The notes under the pieces: generated by a model
Databases searched by the model: none
The model's input: only the letters and a program-made list of their open reading frames with translations
Told to the model about the DNA's origin: nothing
In this document: in pieces, positions 1-8,586 of the stretch
How positions within the stretch are numbered: position 1 is the stretch's first letter
How the letters are laid out: the number at the start of each line of letters is the position of its first letter
Made by a program: the position numbers and the translations under genes
Assembly (NCBI RefSeq): GCF_008365375.1
Contig: NZ_QOKW01000036.1
Location: 1-53,785, forward strand
From: Roseomonas genomospecies 6
GTDB lineage: Bacteria > Pseudomonadota > Alphaproteobacteria > Azospirillales > Azospirillaceae
DNA length: 53,785 nt
Direction: 5' to 3'

Positions 1-1
1 C

Positions 2-88
2 GCCGAGGCCGACGTCCCCGCCCAGGCAAAGGCCATCCTCGACCTCCGCGAACACTTCAAGGTCCGTCGCCACAGATCGATGCGGTGA
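2..88 (+). CDS. C-terminal end of an unidentified protein (partial)
   Basis: An open frame enters from the left edge and ends at TGA 86-88, giving 28 residues with an Ala-rich then Arg/His-rich end (...FKVRRHRSMR). It lies in the same frame as the following coiled-coil gene, separated only by this stop codon. It may be the tail of a separate upstream gene, or the front of the next gene broken by a nonsense change. No family is recognisable from so short a piece. Confidence 0.3.
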   Translation, partial: AEADVPAQAKAILDLREHFKVRRHRSMR

Positions 89-1174
89 TTGCCCGGCCCG
101 AGCCGAGGGTGCGCTCGCAACGCTTACGATGGACAGGAGGAGCAGCGCAGCGAAGTCGTGCGGGCGCTGCTCGCTGCCGGAATCGGGGTTCGCCGCCAGG
201 GGGCGAGTGTCCGTGCCGCCTTCGATGGCTATCATTACGATCACTTCGTCCGCCTCGATTTTGACGGCACATCAGAGGAATGCCTCGCTGCCATCACGCA
301 GGCGCTGACGGTTCTGTCGCCGGATCAAACAGGGCATCCACTGCCGGTTCGTCCCAGTATCGAAGCGCCCAATGTTGAGCGGCTGCTGGCCGATAAGGAC
401 TCTGAGCTTTCGGTACTGAAGGAGCAACTGAACCAGCAGCAGGCATCAGCGGCGCTCAGAGTCCAAGTCCTTGAACGGCTACTGGCTGCGGCGAAGTCCG
501 AACGAGACGAGTGGGCAGCCCACTTCCAAGACCTTCAACCATCTGGATTGCTGCGTGCTGGTGATCGGCTGGCTGAGGAGAAGATCGCCGCGCTCGAAGC
601 GGAGCTTGCCGCTCTTCAGCAGGACCATGAGAGTTTTGTCACCTATGCGAATGAGCTCGAACGCGATGCGGCGCTGCATCTCCAGACGGAGGTGGAGGCA
701 CGACGGGCGCATGAGCGTCGAGCGGAGGCTCTGAATATGGAGCTTCAGGCGCTGCGCGCGTTGGGTGTTGATCGTAGGGTGGGGAGGGTGACGGGCGACG
801 CGGAGGACATCCTGAAGGACCTGCTTCACGCCACGTTCCCAAGGCTGGGGTTCGATGACGACAGCTACAATGAAATCTTGGTCCGGTTTCCGCGACGCGC
901 GCCATTGTTCGAGGCGCTGCGCAAGCTCGACCAAAATGACGACCTTCCCGTTCACGTTCTCAGCGGCTTCCCGACCGTTCGAAAGGTCAAGGTTCATATC
1001 CGGACCGGTGATCCTTCGGCTCCCAACATGGGGCGGATCTATTTGAGGGAGGGGCTGCCTGGAAAAGCCTTCACCGTCTTCGTGCGCCGCAAGACGGACA
1101 AGGCAGAACAGAATAGAGCCATCCGGAACATTGCGAGCGTCGATCTGACCGTTGCGTGCGGTTTCGATGAATGA
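89..1174 (+). CDS. coiled-coil protein of unknown function
   Basis: I do not recognise the family. The roughly 360-residue protein has three parts. A small N-terminal module (to about residue 95) contains VRALLAAGIGVRRQGASV and FDGYHYDHFVRLDFDG. A long, charged, Leu/Ala/Glu-rich coiled coil spans about residues 105-235. A compact C-terminal domain (about 240-361) ends in a beta-rich stretch, GRIYLREG...FTVFVRRKT. That last stretch faintly resembles the sheet of RelE/HigB-type toxins, which is only a visual impression. The start is uncertain: TTG 89 opens the frame but has no convincing ribosome binding site, and an AGGAGG at about 136 sits too far from the in-frame GTG at 158. An ADP-ribosylglycohydrolase follows 64 bases downstream on the same strand, so the two may be cotranscribed. 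Confidence 0.6.
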   Translation: MPGPSRGCARNAYDGQEEQRSEVVRALLAAGIGVRRQGASVRAAFDGYHYDHFVRLDFDGTSEECLAAITQALTVLSPDQTGHPLPVRPSIEAPNVERLLADKDSELSVLKEQLNQQQASAALRVQVLERLLAAAKSERDEWAAHFQDLQPSGLLRAGDRLAEEKIAALEAELAALQQDHESFVTYANELERDAALHLQTEVEARRAHERRAEALNMELQALRALGVDRRVGRVTGDAEDILKDLLHATFPRLGFDDDSYNEILVRFPRRAPLFEALRKLDQNDDLPVHVLSGFPTVRKVKVHIRTGDPSAPNMGRIYLREGLPGKAFTVFVRRKTDKAEQNRAIRNIASVDLTVACGFDE

Positions 1175-1238
1175 ATTTGATTGATTGGTCTGTGTCCAAA
1201 GCATCAACGGCTGGAGGTTGGACCTGGAGTGGAGCGCG

Positions 1239-2006
1239 ATGAAAGGTGCGATCATTGGTGACATCGTAGGCAGCGTCTACGAGTGGGACAACATCAAGAC
1301 GAAGGACTTCCCGCTGTTTGTCGAGGATGGGAGCTTTACGGACGACACCGTGTGCACGGTGGCGCTGGCCCATTGCATTATGGATTGGGGAGACCCGGTG
1401 GCGTATCTGCGGCGCTGGGGAAGGCGCTACCCCGATGCGGGTTATGGCGGGAGTTTCGGTCGCTGGCTTTGGGCTGAGGAGCCGGAACCCTACGACAGCT
1501 TCGGGAACGGTGCCGCCATGCGGGTGTCTCCGTGTGCTTGGCTTGCGCCGAACAATCGCGAGGCGCGGTCCCTCGCACGCGCGGTGACCCGCGTCACGCA
1601 CAACCACCCCGAAGGAATGCGCGGCGCGCAAGCAGTGACCGATGCCATTTGGCTCGCCCGGCGCGGTGCTGGCTGCGATACCATCCGTGCTCGTGTCTCC
1701 GAGCGGTACAGATATGATCTCTCGCCCAGCGTGGGCGACATCCGTCTCGGCTATTCGTACGATATCACCTGCCAAGGCACCGTGCCCCCGGCTATCATCT
1801 GTGCGCTTGAAGCAAATGATTTTGAAGATGCAATCCGCAACGCTGTGAGCATTGGCGGGGACAGCGATACGCTTGCTGCCATCTCGGGGAGTATAGCTGA
1901 GGCAATGTTCGGCATTCCCGATGCACTCTGGATCAAGGCTGCGGAGTATTTGCCGGAGGACATACGGGCGGTAGTGGCTAGATTCGAGGGAAGCGTGGTG
2001 ATGTAG
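1239..2006 (+). CDS. ADP-ribosylglycohydrolase family protein
   Basis: This family removes ADP-ribose from modified proteins or nucleic acids, or cleaves related ADP-ribose bonds, using a two-metal site. The 255-residue product shows the signature in order: GDIVGSVYEW at the N-terminus, FTDDT (metal-binding Asp/Thr) near residue 35, GNGAAMR near 90, and SIGGDSDTLAAISGSIAEA near 210. The length fits the small bacterial family. I chose ATG 1239 because the family starts directly with the G-D-x-x-G-S motif; the frame stays open back to 1185. It is probably not the nitrogenase regulator DraG, since no nif or draT gene is near and the context is an accessory region. A role as the antidote of an ADP-ribosylating toxin is possible but not shown. 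Confidence 0.85.
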   Translation: MKGAIIGDIVGSVYEWDNIKTKDFPLFVEDGSFTDDTVCTVALAHCIMDWGDPVAYLRRWGRRYPDAGYGGSFGRWLWAEEPEPYDSFGNGAAMRVSPCAWLAPNNREARSLARAVTRVTHNHPEGMRGAQAVTDAIWLARRGAGCDTIRARVSERYRYDLSPSVGDIRLGYSYDITCQGTVPPAIICALEANDFEDAIRNAVSIGGDSDTLAAISGSIAEAMFGIPDALWIKAAEYLPEDIRAVVARFEGSVVM

Positions 2007-2099
2007 ATCGTGGGCCGCTTCTGCGACTGGTATGTGGGATGCAGCTGATTCCTGCTGAATTGAATAGCAATGAGGCTCAGCACGAGGGAGTATTAGGAG

Positions 2100-2362
2100 G
2101 TCATCCCGTACTTTGCCTTCCCCCGCGAGGTGCAGCGTATCCTTTACACAACAATTTCCATTGAGGCCCTCAACTCGAAGCTGCGTCGGGCGGTGCGCGC
2201 CAGGGGCATTTCCCCAATGACAAGGCCGCGCTGAAGCTCCTATTTCTCGTCTTGAACCGCGCTGAAAAAGACTGGAAGATGCCGCCGCGGGAGTGGACGG
2301 CCGCAAAGGCACAGATGGTCGTCATCTTCGGAGAGCGCTTCGCAAAGGCGATGAACGCCTGA
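2100..2362 (+). pseudogene. IS256-family transposase, C-terminal remnant (frameshifted)
   Basis: Conceptual translation gives VIPYFAFPREVQRILYTT, then IEALNSKLR, then after one missing base FPNDKAALKLLFLVLNRAEK and MPPREWTAAKAQ...FGERF, ending at TGA 2360-2362. This order is the well-known C-terminus of mutator (IS256-type) transposases. The frameshift lies in the RARG/HFPND junction near 2205. Everything N-terminal, including the first catalytic Asp residues, is missing. About 22 bases after the stop, CACGAAACTCCTGACACTCC (about 2384-2403) resembles an IS256-type right inverted repeat, so the right end of the element survives and the left end is lost. Confidence 0.8.
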
Positions 2363-2534
2363 TACTCAACACGCCCCGCCAAGCACGAAACTCCTGACAC
2401 TCCCCAGCTACGCCGAGACCGCACGCCGACGATCTACACCCCGGCGTCATACTCCTCTGCCATTAGCACGCAGGGAAGGTCGGCGACCACCCCCAGTGAG
2501 GGGAGTTGACCATCGAGTTGCAAAGCTGACCACC

Positions 2535-2762
2535 ATGAAGGAGCCAGCCGTGATCGACCGCGAGAACGTCAACGCTCAGCCTTTCACCCGGACGCGCCGC
2601 CACGTACTGCTGCCGCATCGAGGCAAGCTGGTGTGGCAGTTTAGGCCTAAGCCGCGCGCTTTCACGCGCTGGGCATGGCATGGCTGCGGTCGCCGTTACC
2701 TGCGCACCTACTCGGTGACCCTGCGAGGGCCGTGCTACCTCGAAATCAACCGTTACAGATAG
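2535..2762 (+). CDS. small hypothetical protein
   Basis: A 75-codon frame opens at ATG 2535 (MKEPAVIDREN...) and is rich in Arg and Trp. There is no clear ribosome binding site and no family I recognise. It lies in a gap between a transposase remnant and the next credible gene, so it may be chance or a fragment of decayed DNA. Confidence 0.2.
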   Translation: MKEPAVIDRENVNAQPFTRTRRHVLLPHRGKLVWQFRPKPRAFTRWAWHGCGRRYLRTYSVTLRGPCYLEINRYR

Positions 2763-2845
2763 GAGGGCTTCGGCTCTACACACGGGCGACTTAGCTAGCG
2801 TGCCTTGCTCTGTCTAAATTTTCAGGCGCAAGTACCAAGGAGAAA

Positions 2846-3066
2846 ATGGCGGTTGACATTGTAGACGACGCCTCTGAGCGATGCTTGAGACCGTTGCATG
2901 AGGTCGGAGCGGGCGGATAGAGCCTCGCCTCACCTTGCCAGACGCGCTCGACACCGCCAACGCTGCTCTCGATACAGCACAGGCGGCGGATGTCGCCTAT
3001 TGCGGCTTAATCTACGCATCTGACATTGCCATTCATGCGGCCACAGTGTTTTCCATGACGGAATGA
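2846..3066 (+). pseudogene. possible frameshifted small gene
   Basis: ATG 2846 follows a good AAGGAG ribosome binding site and encodes 24 codons (MAVDIVDDASERCLRPLHEV...) before a stop near 2920. In the adjacent frame the reading continues without interruption for about 46 codons (LTLPDALDTANAALDTAQAA...), ending at TGA 3064-3066. The second part is Ala/Asp-rich and looks like natural protein. The simplest reading is a small gene of about 72 residues broken by one frameshift. I recognise no family. Confidence 0.25.
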
Positions 3067-3187
3067 ACAGTTCTGGATCACGGCGGAACGGACCTGCCCG
3101 CACCGATAGACGCTGGCGGGTTGCGCCATCCGACTAAGCGTGGTCGCATTCTCGATGAGCCAACGACGCTGACGCGGAGCATGATGA

Positions 3188-3703
3188 ATGAGTGTGACGG
3201 ATCGCCCCACCTCGGGATCGTTGCGCCCGCTGCTCTACCTCGACATTGATGGTACCCTCCTCCGTCGCCGGACAGCCATTGCTGGTCTTCGAGACGCTTA
3301 CGAGGTCGATCCGGACACGCACGGGTTCCTTACGTGGGCGGTGGAGTATTTTGACTGCCGGTGGCTGTCCACGCGCACGCATGCTGGAAACGCAGACGGC
3401 GCACGCCGCGCTTTTCGCCATGCGCTCGGCGTCTCAACGCTGCCTGAGGATTGGGCAGGTGTGCTCGGGCCGATCGCTGCGGTGCCTTGGGCGGTTTCAA
3501 AAGTCAAAGCAATCGACCTGAATCATCCGGCCGGATGGTTCTGGATCGACGATGCTCCCGGCGCGGCGGACGTCGCCGCTCTGTCCGCCTTGAACGTCGA
3601 GGGACTCCTGATCCGCATCAACGATCGCGACCAGAGGCCCCTGATGCGCGTCAAGGCCGCTCTCGTGCATGGTTGCGCGCGAGGACCATCCGTGCTGCCG
3701 TGA
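3188..3703 (+). CDS. HAD-like phosphatase domain protein
   Basis: This is a 171-residue single-domain protein. LLYLDIDGTLL near residue 17 is the HAD nucleophile motif (DxDGT), WLSTRTHAGN near 60 is the motif II Thr region, K104-K106 may supply the motif III Lys, and FWIDDAP near 118 is the acidic motif IV. The spacing and the short cap-less form recall the HAD domain found in some RNA-repair fusion proteins. I cannot tell the substrate. ATG 3188 follows CGGAGCATGATGA, so the start is reasonable. It converges with the HTH gene on the other strand, with 81 bases between the stops. Confidence 0.6.
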   Translation: MSVTDRPTSGSLRPLLYLDIDGTLLRRRTAIAGLRDAYEVDPDTHGFLTWAVEYFDCRWLSTRTHAGNADGARRAFRHALGVSTLPEDWAGVLGPIAAVPWAVSKVKAIDLNHPAGWFWIDDAPGAADVAALSALNVEGLLIRINDRDQRPLMRVKAALVHGCARGPSVLP

Positions 3704-3784
3704 CAAGGGCCGATGCGACCAATGGCGCATACCCGCTCTCGCCATGGCCCTCCCGGCAGTGCTTCTGAGCGGCCCCAGCCCCGG

Positions 3785-4450
3785 TCACCTCTGGGGCGTT
3801 CGGTTTCCCATTTTGCTCATCCAACCGCGTGGTTCCTCCGGGCGTGGAGCAACGTGATGGGTCACACATCCGTTTGTGTCGAAGAGGATGGTCCGATCGT
3901 AGGTGTGACGCAGGGCGTAGCCAGTGACCGCGCCGAACGCCGTGACGTGGCCGTGGCATCTCTGGTGGTGCGCGCTCACTGACCGGCTGGCCCATGCGAT
4001 GCGTTCGCTCAGAGTGGATTGCGCCACTTCGTCGGGAAGAACGATGCGCTTCAAAGCTTCATACGCAATGACCGCGACGAAGATCGGTTCCGGTATCTGG
4101 CGCTCGGTCTGCACGAGCACATGTTGACGGAAGGTGGCGCGGTCTCGCTCCTCCCGCTGGCGTGCGGCCTGCTCGCGCGTCGCCGCACGTTCTTTTTGCG
4201 TGGCGGCAAGCGCTTGTTCGACAGCCGCGTGTTCGATCCCAAGAGCGCTGGCGATCTTCGGCACCAGAGTGGGGTCGTCACCGGTGGAAAGCAGGTGATC
4301 CAGGCGGCGCAGCCCCTTGCTGATGTTGCTGTACCCCAGCCGTCGGGCAAGGTCGGCTCTGGACAGGTCAAGGCGGCGCATCTTGCTGACGATTAGGCGA
4401 CCAACCGCGAAGCGGGTCGCACCCCATTCTGTTGGTTCCATCTCGACCAT
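3785..4450 (-). CDS. helix-turn-helix protein of unknown function
   Basis: The start at 4450 is favoured by GGAGGGG placed six bases before the ATG; the frame is open to an ATG at 4489 without such a site. The 221-residue product has an N-terminal helical DNA-binding-like segment (LSRADLARRLGYSNISKGLR, about residues 30-50), then a charged coiled-coil linker (ATQKERAATREQAARQREER) and a C-terminal domain (about 115-221) that I do not recognise. It is transcribed away from the primase-helicase gene at 5052 across a 600-base AT-rich gap, so it could regulate that gap. This is inference from position only. Confidence 0.6.
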   Translation of the reverse strand: MVEMEPTEWGATRFAVGRLIVSKMRRLDLSRADLARRLGYSNISKGLRRLDHLLSTGDDPTLVPKIASALGIEHAAVEQALAATQKERAATREQAARQREERDRATFRQHVLVQTERQIPEPIFVAVIAYEALKRIVLPDEVAQSTLSERIAWASRSVSAHHQRCHGHVTAFGAVTGYALRHTYDRTILFDTNGCVTHHVAPRPEEPRGWMSKMGNRTPQR

Positions 4451-5051
4451 CGTGATCCCCTCCAACAACACAACAACCAATCCGTACAAACGGGTGTTTG
4501 GGCCTTAAGGGGAAAACGGATACCGGTCAGCTTTGCGAGAAACCACACGACTTTGACTGTACCCGGAGCCGCCGAAGCGGCTTGGCGAACGACATGAGCT
4601 GTGCGCGTAGAGGCGTCACTTTGGGCAAATAGCCTAATAGTTTACAAGTAAAAGAAAATGCCACCGGGTGCGCACGAGCGGAAACACTCCAATGTTCGGA
4701 AGCAAAAATATTCTTGAGGAAGAAAAAGCACTCTGTTGTCGGCGCGAATTTTTTGATTGATTTCTGGCGGTGCAGGCGTCATCTATGAATTATGAACATG
4801 TGGAAACATGTCGATGGGAACGGTGGAGCAATGATGTCAATGCGAGTGGTTGGTGAGGGTAAAGATGTTTGGTTTCATCTACGAAAATTTACACCGTTAG
4901 CCAATTTCCCCAACTGCGCCGACACGCCTCGTGGATGTCAGCGGGCGGCGATTTTGGGTGGCAAAAACATGAAGTTTGATTGATTGGTCGCGCTTGACCC
5001 TGTTCTCGGCGGCCACAGTCCCCTTCCAATGTCTGTTTTGGAACCTCGAAA
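4451..5051. other. AT-rich divergent intergenic region
   Basis: These 600 bases carry no convincing gene. They are visibly richer in A and T than the flanks, with runs such as AAAAATATTC and AATTTTTTGATTGATTT. A 6-bp hairpin AGCCGC-cgaa-GCGGCT lies at 4567-4582, and ACATGT occurs twice within about 16 bases at 4796-4811. The region must hold the promoters of the HTH gene (leftward) and the primase-helicase gene (rightward). It could also be a replication origin for the latter, but I see no regular iteron array. Confidence 0.4.
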
Positions 5052-8000
5052 GTGGACCAAATCACGTGCATCAATGCTGAAGCCCTTGCCGCTTCGGTGA
5101 TGACCATGAGTGCTGCCCTGAAGAGAGAAGCCAGAAAACAGTTTCTCTCGGCATGGGCGGAAAATCCGCGTTTTTCTCAGAAGAGGAACAGCCTATGGAA
5201 TGCATATCTGTTCGAAAATCTTGTTAACGAGCAGGCTGGTTGGCACATTTGCTTGGCTGAACGGCCCGACTATCAGGCTCGTCGCCATGTTCATGCCAGA
5301 AATCTTCTTGCAACCAGCGTTCATCCGTACAAGATCCAAGAGCGGTCGCCACTGTTTACCAATGGGATGCACATTCCAACGCAAAGCGCTGCTCTTTACG
5401 GATGTGACGAACGCGGCGGCCCGCGCTGGGGGCCGCCACCAAGCCAGCGCACCGCGAATATTGGATTCTTTATAGTAACCTTGGAGATCGATAAGGCCGA
5501 TCGAGAATTCCTCGAAATTCAGCTATCCTGGCTTCGCTCACCTGATGGAAAGTCAGTAAACTCGCCCCTTGGTAAGCTGGTCAAGCGTCTGAGTCGCTTC
5601 TTGGATTTTCGGGGTGCAACTGCCGTATACGGTGGCAACAAGAGTATTCATCTTCACTTCGTTTTCGACACCCGGCATCTATCATCGGCTCTGTGCCAGG
5701 GAAACCGGCTGCTGGAGGAACGGTGGCAAGGTGATGTACCCGAGGCGCTGCTCCGCACCCTGTATGAGCAAGCTTGGCTCAGGGTGGTCGGCGAGTTCAA
5801 GCAGGTGATTTCTTGCACGGAGCCGTTTGATCCACAGTTGAAGCGGTACGAACAGCTTCGGCGGACTCCGTGGGGAATTCGCCTCGCCCCGGAGGGCCAC
5901 CTTCTCGGCGTCGAACCCGGCACTCCAGTTCCTCAGTTGGTACTTTTCGAGTGGTTGATTACGCGCGCGCCTAACGGCGCTACGGGGTGGTTCATCCATC
6001 CCGATCACTGTGCATCCATCGAGCCGCCACTGCCCACCACACCGCGCGCGCGACGCGCGCCGGACGAGGCAAGCGCCAGCCTCGACTCGGATGCGGTGCT
6101 CGACGGCCTTCGTACCTACTGTCGCAACATCTGGAACCAGGACTATCCAGAACCAGTGTTGGTCACCAACATCGACGGCGAACCGGCGGCCTACTTCAGG
6201 AACAATCCGGGCGATGTCCACCCTTCCACTGTGGTGAGGGGTGATTACCGAAAACTGATGATCCAGGGGAGAAACGATTTTCACCGAGCATTCCTGTTAC
6301 CTCAAGGATTGGGCGACACGCTCCGCATAATCACCGGGGATATGGCACCGTCGAGCCCAAGTCCGCTCCCGGCAATGAAAGTGTCCGATGGCGCAAACTG
6401 GCTGGAACGCAAGTTCGCTTGCGCCGCCAGGGACGCAGACGGCGCTCGAAAGGCTCTTGGGCAGGCACTCTTGCTCGCCGCGCGACGCCAGCAGATCACA
6501 CTCATAAAGTCGGTCGAGGGGATCGGGAAAACGTCCGCATTGATGGCGGAGCTTCCGCACATCCGCCTTGACATGTGGTTTGACGATGCCCAGGCCAACC
6601 AGTGGAGAGAGTGTAACCAGCTTCCAACCTATCCGCCTCCGGCTCGCCTCAGCGGATTCGCAGCGTTCTCATTCGGCTCTTACGAGCAGGCCGAAGCAAA
6701 GCGACGGGAGTTCAACAAGCTGCACAGCCGTCGGGTCCGCGTGGTGTTGAATCGTCCCGCAAGGGCCTCATTGGGCAGCGGCGCGTGTTCGACACGTGAC
6801 GCCCAGCTAGATAGGGCGACCTTCACCAGCGACGTCGATGCGCACCCTCAGACGAGAGGTCCGCGTTCCTTTCGCCTGTCATCTGATGCGCGCAGCAAGT
6901 TAAGGTTTCCAGAGCGTACGCTGCCTTTTGATCGCGCGTTGTTCAAGGGAAAGGTGCTTCGGTCCGTTCGTAAGCTGTATGAGGTTGTATGTGCGGAGCT
7001 TGGTGAAGAACTGCTGACATACAAAGACATCGCCTGCGCTGGCTTGCCGTCTTTTCTGCCTGCTGTGGAGCATCTGCAACCGCACGTGTACGCCCGTATG
7101 TGTGAACACCGGGACGCATTTTGGGGAGTTGGGGCAAACGGTGAACCGCGTGACTTCGACCCCCTTCGCACGGTCCTCTTCATGGTGCACGACGTCACAC
7201 GGCGTTGGGGCGATCAGACGTCCGCACGATTGTGGTGGCATCCCCACTACGAGCGACTCCGCCATGACGCCAGCAAACGTGACCAGATCAGGAACGAGAT
7301 GATGATCTCCGACGTTGTCTACGACGAGGTGACCGTCCGCGACCTCGTGCTGATCCACGGCAAAGGGGCGGTGGAGTGGTGTAAGGAGATCAAAAAGAGC
7401 GTGGCCGATTGGGACAGCGCCAAGCTCCCCGAACGCTACGCCGCCTATGCACGAGCCGCAGGAGCCGTCGATAACCCCCCATCGTTCAGACACGTTCAAG
7501 ACGTCATAGGGGCCAAGTACAGGAAGCGCGATCTTCGTGAAGTGGATACGACCTTCGCCCCGTTCGGGCGGGACAACACCGCCCAGGGCCTCTACACGGG
7601 GCAGCAGGGACGGAAGTACTATCTGCGCCCGCACCGTTGGTGGGACAGCTTGGGCGCTCGGGTGGTGTTCCTGACGACGGAGCAACTGCCCACGGACCTC
7701 TTCTCCAGCATCGGCAGAATGGACCATGATCGGCGCATGGAGAAGTACGAAGCAGAGAGCAGGAAGGCCGTACAAACTGGGAGTGCGTCACCGCTTCCTC
7801 CCCACCCGCGCTTCAAAGCTTATTCGTTCGATCAGACCGGGGCCTTTCTACGCGAACATATTCCGCTCGTGCTCGATCTACGCGCCGCTAAGGATCAGGA
7901 GGGAAAGCCGAAGCTTAGCGCCCTGATAGAGGAACTTCGCGCGAAGCGCAGCGATGTCTTTGTCATCACCGACAATGCAGGGAATAGTACGGACATCTGC

Positions 8001-8318
8001 CCTCACAAAACAGCGCGTGGGCGCAATGATCTCGCCGATCGCATGATCGTAAGCATCTTCACGTACATCGGAGGCAGTCAGTATGCGGAGCTTTGCCTGA
8101 TTGGCAAGGAGTTCTCGCTGCCCGACATCATCAGAACGTATTACCGGGACGTTCTGTTTCAGGACATCGGTCGGAACATGGGATTTCGGCGCTCACAACT
8201 CGACACGTCGGGGCATTGGGTGATCATGCACCCTCGTCTGTTCGACAATCTGGGCGGGGCGAAGCTGTGGGAGGACGAACGGTACGAGCTGTGGCAGCGT
8301 GCGGCGATCACGCTGTGA
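5052..8318 (+). CDS. putative primase-polymerase/helicase fusion protein
   Basis: This 1088-residue protein has two recognisable halves. Residues about 136-290 fit an archaeo-eukaryotic primase (AEP) core: an acidic E-x-D (E145, D147) on a beta strand, GGNKSIHLHFVFD (H200) as motif II, and FDPQL...LRRTPWGIRLAPEG (D260 onward) as motif III with the usual following Pro and Arg. Residues about 483-1060 look helicase-like: LIKSVEGIGKTS (Walker A, 485-494), VVYDEVT (D758-E759, motif II candidate), ITDNAGNSTD...HKTARGRND near 965-990, and LFQDIGRNMGFR near 1053 (motif VI-like). The distance between Walker A and the DE motif is much longer than usual, so an insertion or a different arrangement is likely. 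Such fusions act as replication initiators of plasmids and integrative elements or as defence proteins. No close homologue could be searched. The start follows no strong ribosome binding site. Confidence 0.5.
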   Translation: MDQITCINAEALAASVMTMSAALKREARKQFLSAWAENPRFSQKRNSLWNAYLFENLVNEQAGWHICLAERPDYQARRHVHARNLLATSVHPYKIQERSPLFTNGMHIPTQSAALYGCDERGGPRWGPPPSQRTANIGFFIVTLEIDKADREFLEIQLSWLRSPDGKSVNSPLGKLVKRLSRFLDFRGATAVYGGNKSIHLHFVFDTRHLSSALCQGNRLLEERWQGDVPEALLRTLYEQAWLRVVGEFKQVISCTEPFDPQLKRYEQLRRTPWGIRLAPEGHLLGVEPGTPVPQLVLFEWLITRAPNGATGWFIHPDHCASIEPPLPTTPRARRAPDEASASLDSDAVLDGLRTYCRNIWNQDYPEPVLVTNIDGEPAAYFRNNPGDVHPSTVVRGDYRKLMIQGRNDFHRAFLLPQGLGDTLRIITGDMAPSSPSPLPAMKVSDGANWLERKFACAARDADGARKALGQALLLAARRQQITLIKSVEGIGKTSALMAELPHIRLDMWFDDAQANQWRECNQLPTYPPPARLSGFAAFSFGSYEQAEAKRREFNKLHSRRVRVVLNRPARASLGSGACSTRDAQLDRATFTSDVDAHPQTRGPRSFRLSSDARSKLRFPERTLPFDRALFKGKVLRSVRKLYEVVCAELGEELLTYKDIACAGLPSFLPAVEHLQPHVYARMCEHRDAFWGVGANGEPRDFDPLRTVLFMVHDVTRRWGDQTSARLWWHPHYERLRHDASKRDQIRNEMMISDVVYDEVTVRDLVLIHGKGAVEWCKEIKKSVADWDSAKLPERYAAYARAAGAVDNPPSFRHVQDVIGAKYRKRDLREVDTTFAPFGRDNTAQGLYTGQQGRKYYLRPHRWWDSLGARVVFLTTEQLPTDLFSSIGRMDHDRRMEKYEAESRKAVQTGSASPLPPHPRFKAYSFDQTGAFLREHIPLVLDLRAAKDQEGKPKLSALIEELRAKRSDVFVITDNAGNSTDICPHKTARGRNDLADRMIVSIFTYIGGSQYAELCLIGKEFSLPDIIRTYYRDVLFQDIGRNMGFRRSQLDTSGHWVIMHPRLFDNLGGAKLWEDERYELWQRAAITL

Positions 8319-8586
8319 CGCGACGACAGGCGGAGGAGGCGGCTGGCTGGGCGTCTCCTTCGCTCCGTTCGGATCGGGCGTGTTCATCGCGCGCTGGTGG
8401 CGGGATCGGGACCGGAAGCGGCGAGAGAGGCGAGGGGGAGGAATCGGGTCTTACTGATCCCCAAAGCGGGAAATCGGAAGGCACCCCCAACTTATCCGCA
8501 TCGCTAATAATATAGTGAGCCATGTTGGAATCATGGGGGTCACCAACCCTCCCTGTCCACACCCTTCGCCGCCGACGCCGACCACC

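Noticed and set aside
1239..2006. Assignment of the ADP-ribosylglycohydrolase as nitrogenase regulator DraG
   Set aside because: No nitrogen-fixation or draT gene nearby, and only the general family motifs are visible.
4792..4983. 63-codon plus-strand frame in the AT-rich gap
   Set aside because: No ribosome binding site, no domain, and composition like the flanking non-coding DNA.
1176..4989. The 15-base string TTTGATTGATTGGTC occurs at 1176-1190 and 4975-4989
   Set aside because: One such match is expected by chance in a window of this size, and nothing else around the two copies is shared, so I do not call it an element boundary.
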